Shown piece after piece: positions 59,889-64,000 of a stretch of DNA of 64,000 nucleotides. Source of the stretch: Carettochelys insculpta. Taxonomy: Eukaryota; Chordata; Testudines; Carettochelyidae. The stretch covers positions 122,486,001 to 122,550,000 of the forward strand of contig NC_134137.1 in NCBI RefSeq assembly GCF_033958435.1, read 5' to 3'. Position numbers and translations under genes: made by a program. Numbering within the stretch: the first letter of the stretch is position 1; the number at the start of each line of letters is the position of its first letter. The notes beneath the pieces are model-generated. The model searched no databases. It had not been told where the DNA came from and worked only from the letters and a program-made list of their open reading frames with translations.

Positions 59889-60957
59889 TGTAGCAAGTTT
59901 TCCTTGATGTGAAAAGGGGATTGTAAATTAGACCACGTGGTGGAGTGAATGCAAGTGGAGACAGCACACCCAGGAAATAGAAACAATACTTGTAAATATT
60001 GCAGACAGATCCAAAACTGAAAGGTCCAACAGCTGATAGGACTGAGATTCTTTTCAGGCTACAAAATTTTAAGAAAGCTTATTTGAAAAACTATAATTTA
60101 TTAAATTCTAGCTTATCTTCCATGAAAAATATTGTTTATTTTTTATTTTTTTCTTTCAACTTAGAAACTTATTTTCCCCATGTAAAGTTATGAGGCTTTA
60201 GCTTCAGGAAGATCAAAACTAGTCTATCCATCCTTTATTTTCTAATTTTAAAAAAGTATTCAGTATCTAATGTGAATAAAATATTTTAATTTAGGCACCT
60301 GTCCTTTTATTAAAGTAATCACAGCAAGTAAAGCACTCAAAGAATTCAGTATAAGATGTGGTACCACTAGACAAGTGAGAATTTTTGTTGCAATACATTT
60401 ATAAAGAAACAATTAAGTAGAAAGTTCCTCAGAAAGGGTAAAATTCAAGAGCCTAAGTTCCCCCTTCAAAAATGACTTGTTGGCCACTTACAAGCTTAAG
60501 TCTCAAAGTAAGTGGATATGGTGGAAGGCTCCTAAATGCCTAAGCCACTTTAGAATGTAGGACCTGGGTTTCTATATCAAAAAGGCCCTTTTGTAAATTT
60601 TTCTCCAGAAAGGCTATGTTACAAAGTAATTCAGCAAAACTTAGGGTCATAGGAGAGAAAATGACACTGCATACAAGTTAACTCAAATATAAAATATGCA
60701 TAATACTGGTCTAAATATGGATTCATATTGTATATAATCTGAGATGCACAAGACCTGGATTGAAGAGCAAATCTGAAAGATACATTTTATAAGATAAAAC
60801 TTCCTCTTTTAATGGACTCTGTGGCAAAGTCTAGTGTTGCCAATCCTAAATATATTTGCAATATTGCTAGAAGTGCAGATGACACTCATTGGAAAGAGGA
60901 AGAAAACAAGAAAAGAATTTTTAACATATGAAGATTATAAAATAAATATATGTTTAC

Positions 60958-61096
60958 TTGATTCTGGAGAGTTTTTGCAGTATAATACTAAGCTTTTCCA
61001 GTATTCGTAGATCTAGTTTAGGATTTCGAAGCAACACAGCACAAGTACGGAAAAAGGATTCGTTGCTGCAGGCTTCTAGAAAAGGCTGTAAAAAAC
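60958..61096 (-). CDS. CCDC138 penultimate coding exon
   Basis: It encodes FLQPFLEACSNESFFRTCAV, then LLRNPKLDLRILEKLSIILQ and KLSRI, matching the human C-terminal region (LQPFLEACSNSLFFRTCSVL onward). This alpha-helical C-terminal segment is conserved. The acceptor on - is TTTTACAG ending at 61097. An alternative AG 11 bases further in would drop the conserved LQ, so the upstream one is preferred. The donor is GTAAAC (60957-60952). It is 139 nt, entering and leaving with two bases of split codons. Confidence 0.95.
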
Positions 61097-62274
61097 CTGT
61101 AAAATAATGTAATGTTTTCATCAATTAATTTGTTAAAAATAATCCAGTGCTACAGTTAACAACAGGTGAAGTAAACTTTATAGTTGCAATGAAACAAGAC
61201 AAAAATAAACGACTTTTTGGCTTCTATTTCATTTTTCACATAAAACTCTAGCAGAATCAGAAACTACATAAACCTGAGCAACATCAGTGACACGTGGATG
61301 TAAAACAAGGTAATAAACACAGTAAAAGCATTTTGCTTTCTCAAAAATAAAAAAAATGGCAGGAAGGGAAGGAGGGGATCTTTTAACTAAAGTGGTAATA
61401 TTGCATCCAAAACTTGTGTACCAGCTATACGATTACATGATCAGCAGCCAGAAATACTAAACAGTGCTAAAGATGGTTCACAAAGGAAGATTCCTTTAAG
61501 AAGCTGCAAAATTACATTTCAGCAGATACTAAAATACTTACAGATGCTAATGTAAAACTAGCTAACCTTTCATCATCAAAATGTTTGTATAGTAATACTC
61601 AGCTTCATGATAGGTGCAATAACTGTGAGCAAAAGAGAAGCTTTTCCACATAAATATTACTATAACTCCCTTAATGCTGCACACCTAAAGCTTTTGGTCT
61701 AGTCATGCTGCATTGCTACTCCCCTTTGCTCTCTTCTCCACAATTTTACAGAATGAAATCTGTCCACACTTTATCATTACGTTCTCATACCTATCAAGCA
61801 GTAAACACTGGAGCTTCAGAAATAACACTGCCTCACTAGCAGCACGGGGTGTGTGAAAAAGGGTGAGTAGCTTGAAGAAGAAGGGGCAGATTTAAAATAA
61901 GGCACCCACATGACATTCATCTCATTAGGGTATTTTAAGCCTTCCAACAGTATTCTTCTTAAGAATATCTTTTTTTAAGGCAGAGCAAACAGTCCCATTT
62001 CTACCAACACAAACAAAGCTACAATGGGGAGTTCAGTTTGAGATTTAAGTTCTTGGAGAACCCAAAATAGTTAAGTGTTTAAGAATGTCCAGACAACTAC
62101 CTTCAAAAAACAGTATTTTTTTAAAGTATGGACCAGAGCTTCCCTGATACAGCATCTGACCCATTCAATGGGTCAGTTTTCCTGTTGTAGGCCCATCAAT
62201 AACTGCACATCACTTACACACTCATCTGTTGAGTATAACACCTTCTTGGGATATGTTATAACGTTGTAATTCAA
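61097..62274. other. CCDC138 intron, nothing recognised
   Basis: AT-rich intron upstream (in transcript terms) of the penultimate exon. The preceding CCDC138 exon, expected to encode the segment ending in a Ser or Gly codon, was looked for in 61100-62270 and not found. It is probably beyond the window. Confidence 0.4.
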
Positions 62275-62380
62275 CATAAGAACATAAGAACATAAGAATG
62301 GCCATACTGGGTCAGACCAAAGGTCCATCAAGCCCAGCATCCCATCTGCCGACGGTGGCCAATGCCAGGCGCCCCAGAGA
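62275..62380 (-). mobile_element. CR1-type LINE 3' end in antisense, with octamer tail
   Basis: It starts with three copies of 'aacataag' (the inverse of TTCTTATG), then 'gaatggccatactgggtcag' and 'accaaaggtccatcaagccc'. This is the inverse of the tail seen at 43450-43645. It is cut off at about 62380, exactly where a plus-strand CR1 5' region begins. Confidence 0.78.
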
Positions 62381-62384
62381 AGGA

Positions 62385-62801
62385 GGTGCTGGCAAACAGG
62401 GTGCGTGCTAACAGGAGGGAGTTTGGAGAGGCTCTCCTGGAGGAGGAGAAGGAAGGAAGGAGCAAACTAAAGCACCTTGGGGTAAGTGGCTGCTTATATT
62501 TGGAGGTTTTGGGCTTGTGTGTTTGTTTGGAGTTTGGAGTTTGTTTGTTTGGAGTGCTGAGCTGAGTGTGTGTTTGTTTGTTTGTTTGAAAGGCCGTGTG
62601 CTCAGGCAGGCAGGCAGGCAGGCAGTTGGAAGCTGATTAGGTTTGAATTGAAACACCGTGTGCTGATTGGCTGAGCTGTAGGCAGAGGGAGGAGCTATCA
62701 GGGAGGCTGAGCACTTAAACCCTGCTAGTAAGCGACCAGGGAGCTTTGCGACCGGGTGCTGGCAAACAGGGTGCGTGCTAACAGGAGGGAGTTTGGAGAG
62801 G
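62385..62801 (+). repeat. 47-bp direct repeat in the CR1 5' UTR
   Basis: 62385-62431 and 62755-62801 are identical over 47 bp, starting GGTGCTGGCAAACAGGGTGC and ending TTTGGAGAGG, 370 bp apart. Repeated 5' UTR units are a known feature of some LINE promoters. Between them lie G/T-rich runs ('gtttgtttgtttgtttg', 'caggcaggcaggcaggc'). Confidence 0.92.
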
Positions 62802-62924
62802 GGAGTTGAGAGGGGGAGCTTGGAGGGAGCCAGTGACTTACTTCTGTTGCCCTTAAACTAAATCCTTTATAACAACCTCTATCTGAAACATTTAATTAAC
62901 CCTCGTATATAACTAGAGTAGGAA

Positions 62925-63848
62925 ATGGAGGCAGAAGCCCAGCAGCAGAGTGGGGGCTATCCTGTTTATTGTGTCGAGTGCAGTATGTATGACTACCTAC
63001 CCTGTGGGCGGGTGGCGTATGTGTGCGCTCGATGCAAGGAGCTCCTGGCCCTCAGAGACCGAGTGCGTGCTTTGGAGGCCAGGGTGGCTGAACTGGAGGA
63101 GCTAAGGAAGGCAGAGGTGTTTGTGGATGAGACTTTCCGGGACATAGTAGGGCTGTCCCACCTCCAATCTGACAGTCCTGAGGCTGTTACGGAGGATGAA
63201 AGGCTCAGGGAAGGAGAGCAGTCAAGGGGAGCAGAGGGAAACCATCCCGTAGTTGGGACCCTCCTTCCAGAGGGTGATGTTGTATCCTCTCGTGCCGAGG
63301 ATACTTCTCCGGGGGAGGGAGCGCCAGCTGTTAGGAAGAAGCAGGTTTTAGTAGTGGGGGATTCCATCATTAGAAATATAGATAGTTGGGTTTGTGATGA
63401 CCGGGAGAACCGTATGGTGACTTGCCTGCCTGGTGCGAAGGTTGCGGATCTCTCGAGGCATCTAGACAGACTTATGGGCAGTGCTGGGGAGGAGCCGGTC
63501 GTCGTGGTACATGTTGGTACCAATGACATAGGGAAGGGTAGAAGAGATGTTCTGGAGGCCAAATTTAGGTTACTAGGAAGGAGACTGAAATCCAGAACAT
63601 CTTTGGTGGCATTCTCTGAAATGCTTCCAGTTCCACGCGCAGGGCCAGATAGACAGGCAGAACTTCAGAGTCTCAATGCGTGGATGAGACGATGGTGTAG
63701 GGAAGAGGGGTTTAGATTTATTAGGAACTGGGGACACTTTTGGGGTAGGGGGAGCCTATACAGGAAGGATGGGCTCCACCTAAATCAAGGTGGATCCAGA
63801 CTGCTGGCATTAAACATTAAAAAGGACATAGAGCAGTTTTTAAACTAA
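62925..63848 (+). CDS. CR1 ORF1 protein, 307 aa, with zinc-knuckle-like motif and SGNH esterase domain
   Basis: Intact ORF starting MEAEAQQQSGG. Residues 16-37 carry cysteines C16, C19, C27, C34 and C37, a compact putative zinc-binding (PHD- or knuckle-like) motif. A leucine/arginine-rich coiled coil covers about 40-62. After an acidic linker, residues 138-305 form an SGNH/GDSL hydrolase: VVGDSIIRN (nucleophile Ser147), Gly170, HVGTND (Asn200) and LYRKDGLHLNQGG (Asp282, His285). All four blocks are complete. CR1-type ORF1 proteins are known to carry such an esterase domain, whose substrate is unclear. RNA binding is inferred. The start has AAATGG context. No frameshift or stop is seen. Confidence 0.93.
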   Translation: MEAEAQQQSGGYPVYCVECSMYDYLPCGRVAYVCARCKELLALRDRVRALEARVAELEELRKAEVFVDETFRDIVGLSHLQSDSPEAVTEDERLREGEQSRGAEGNHPVVGTLLPEGDVVSSRAEDTSPGEGAPAVRKKQVLVVGDSIIRNIDSWVCDDRENRMVTCLPGAKVADLSRHLDRLMGSAGEEPVVVVHVGTNDIGKGRRDVLEAKFRLLGRRLKSRTSLVAFSEMLPVPRAGPDRQAELQSLNAWMRRWCREEGFRFIRNWGHFWGRGSLYRKDGLHLNQGGSRLLALNIKKDIEQFLN

Positions 63849-64000
63849 GAGGTGGGGGAAAGCCGATTGGTGCGGGGGAGCACCTGGATCGGACGGAGAC
63901 TTCTCTTACACGAGGCTCCATAGACAGGGATTCCCTAGAAGTTAGTCAGATAGGGAACGTGGGAAATAATATATGGGCAAGATCAGATGTGAAACAATCG

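Larger units (their letters stand above)
62385..64000 (+). mobile_element. CR1 LINE, 5' UTR and ORF1, continuing past the window
   Basis: A plus-strand CR1 5' portion: a GC-rich 5' UTR (62385-62924) containing two identical 47-bp repeats, an intact ORF1 (62925-63848), and the start of the inter-ORF region. ORF2 (endonuclease/reverse transcriptase) would lie beyond 64000. Open, undamaged ORF1 suggests a young insertion. It sits inside a CCDC138 intron in the orientation opposite to the gene. Confidence 0.85.

Noticed and set aside
61085..61096. Alternative acceptor 11 bases inside the CCDC138 penultimate exon
   Set aside because: Using it would remove the conserved Leu-Gln before PFLEAC and change the phase. 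The upstream AG keeps both.
62993..63562. 189-codon minus-strand ORF opposite CR1 ORF1
   Set aside because: It is a shadow of the intact plus-strand ORF1. Serine-rich composition is expected from the antisense frame.

Overview
The window is intronic and intergenic vertebrate DNA. It holds most of one gene and the 3' end of a second, set in a dense field of transposable elements. The repeats are CR1 LINEs with octamer tails, Penelope-like and DIRS-like retroelements, PIF/Harbinger and hAT elements, and many MITEs that share a GTGTCTACAC-type terminus. Together they suggest a sauropsid, most likely a turtle. A soft-shelled turtle is possible, but that is an impression from repeat style and was not tested.

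Plus strand, 977-47585: nine exons of EDAR, the ectodysplasin-A receptor. By comparison with the 12-exon human gene these match exons 4-12 and encode about 387 residues: the later extracellular cysteine-rich part, the transmembrane helix, the cytoplasmic linker, the death domain and the stop codon. All junctions are GT/AG and the reading frame is continuous. Exons 1-3 (signal peptide and first cysteine-rich part) lie to the left of the window. A 3' UTR of about 2.2 kb ends near 47585.

Minus strand, 59406-61096 and beyond: the last two coding exons of CCDC138, a centrosomal coiled-coil protein. EDAR and CCDC138 therefore lie tail to tail, about 12 kb apart, as they do in human.

EDAR introns: two independent 711-bp MITEs (5202, 7424), CR1 fragments, TA-flanked mariner-like MITEs (13932, 19560), a rearranged long inverted repeat (18465), and a 3.8-kb PIF/Harbinger element (24341-28164) that carries a decayed DDE transposase on + and a decayed Myb/SANT-like partner on -. 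They also hold a Penelope-like hairpin insertion (32596), a DIRS-like retrotransposon on - (about 36925-40945), an antisense CR1 (41700) and a hAT element with a perfect 8-bp duplication (43830).

The intergenic region holds a second Harbinger copy, two Penelope-like copies, three GTCTACAC MITEs and a small hAT. The right edge holds the 5' half of a CR1 LINE with an intact ORF1 (putative zinc knuckle, coiled coil and SGNH esterase).

The most unusual feature is a 504-bp insertion (38564-39067) inside the DIRS gag. It is flanked by a 6-bp duplication. It joins a copy of the DIRS 5' edge and its flank (40920-41090) to a 341-bp, roughly 93% identical copy of the EDAR 3' UTR (45599-45939). I found no previously undescribed multi-gene system. 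The novelty is in genome architecture.
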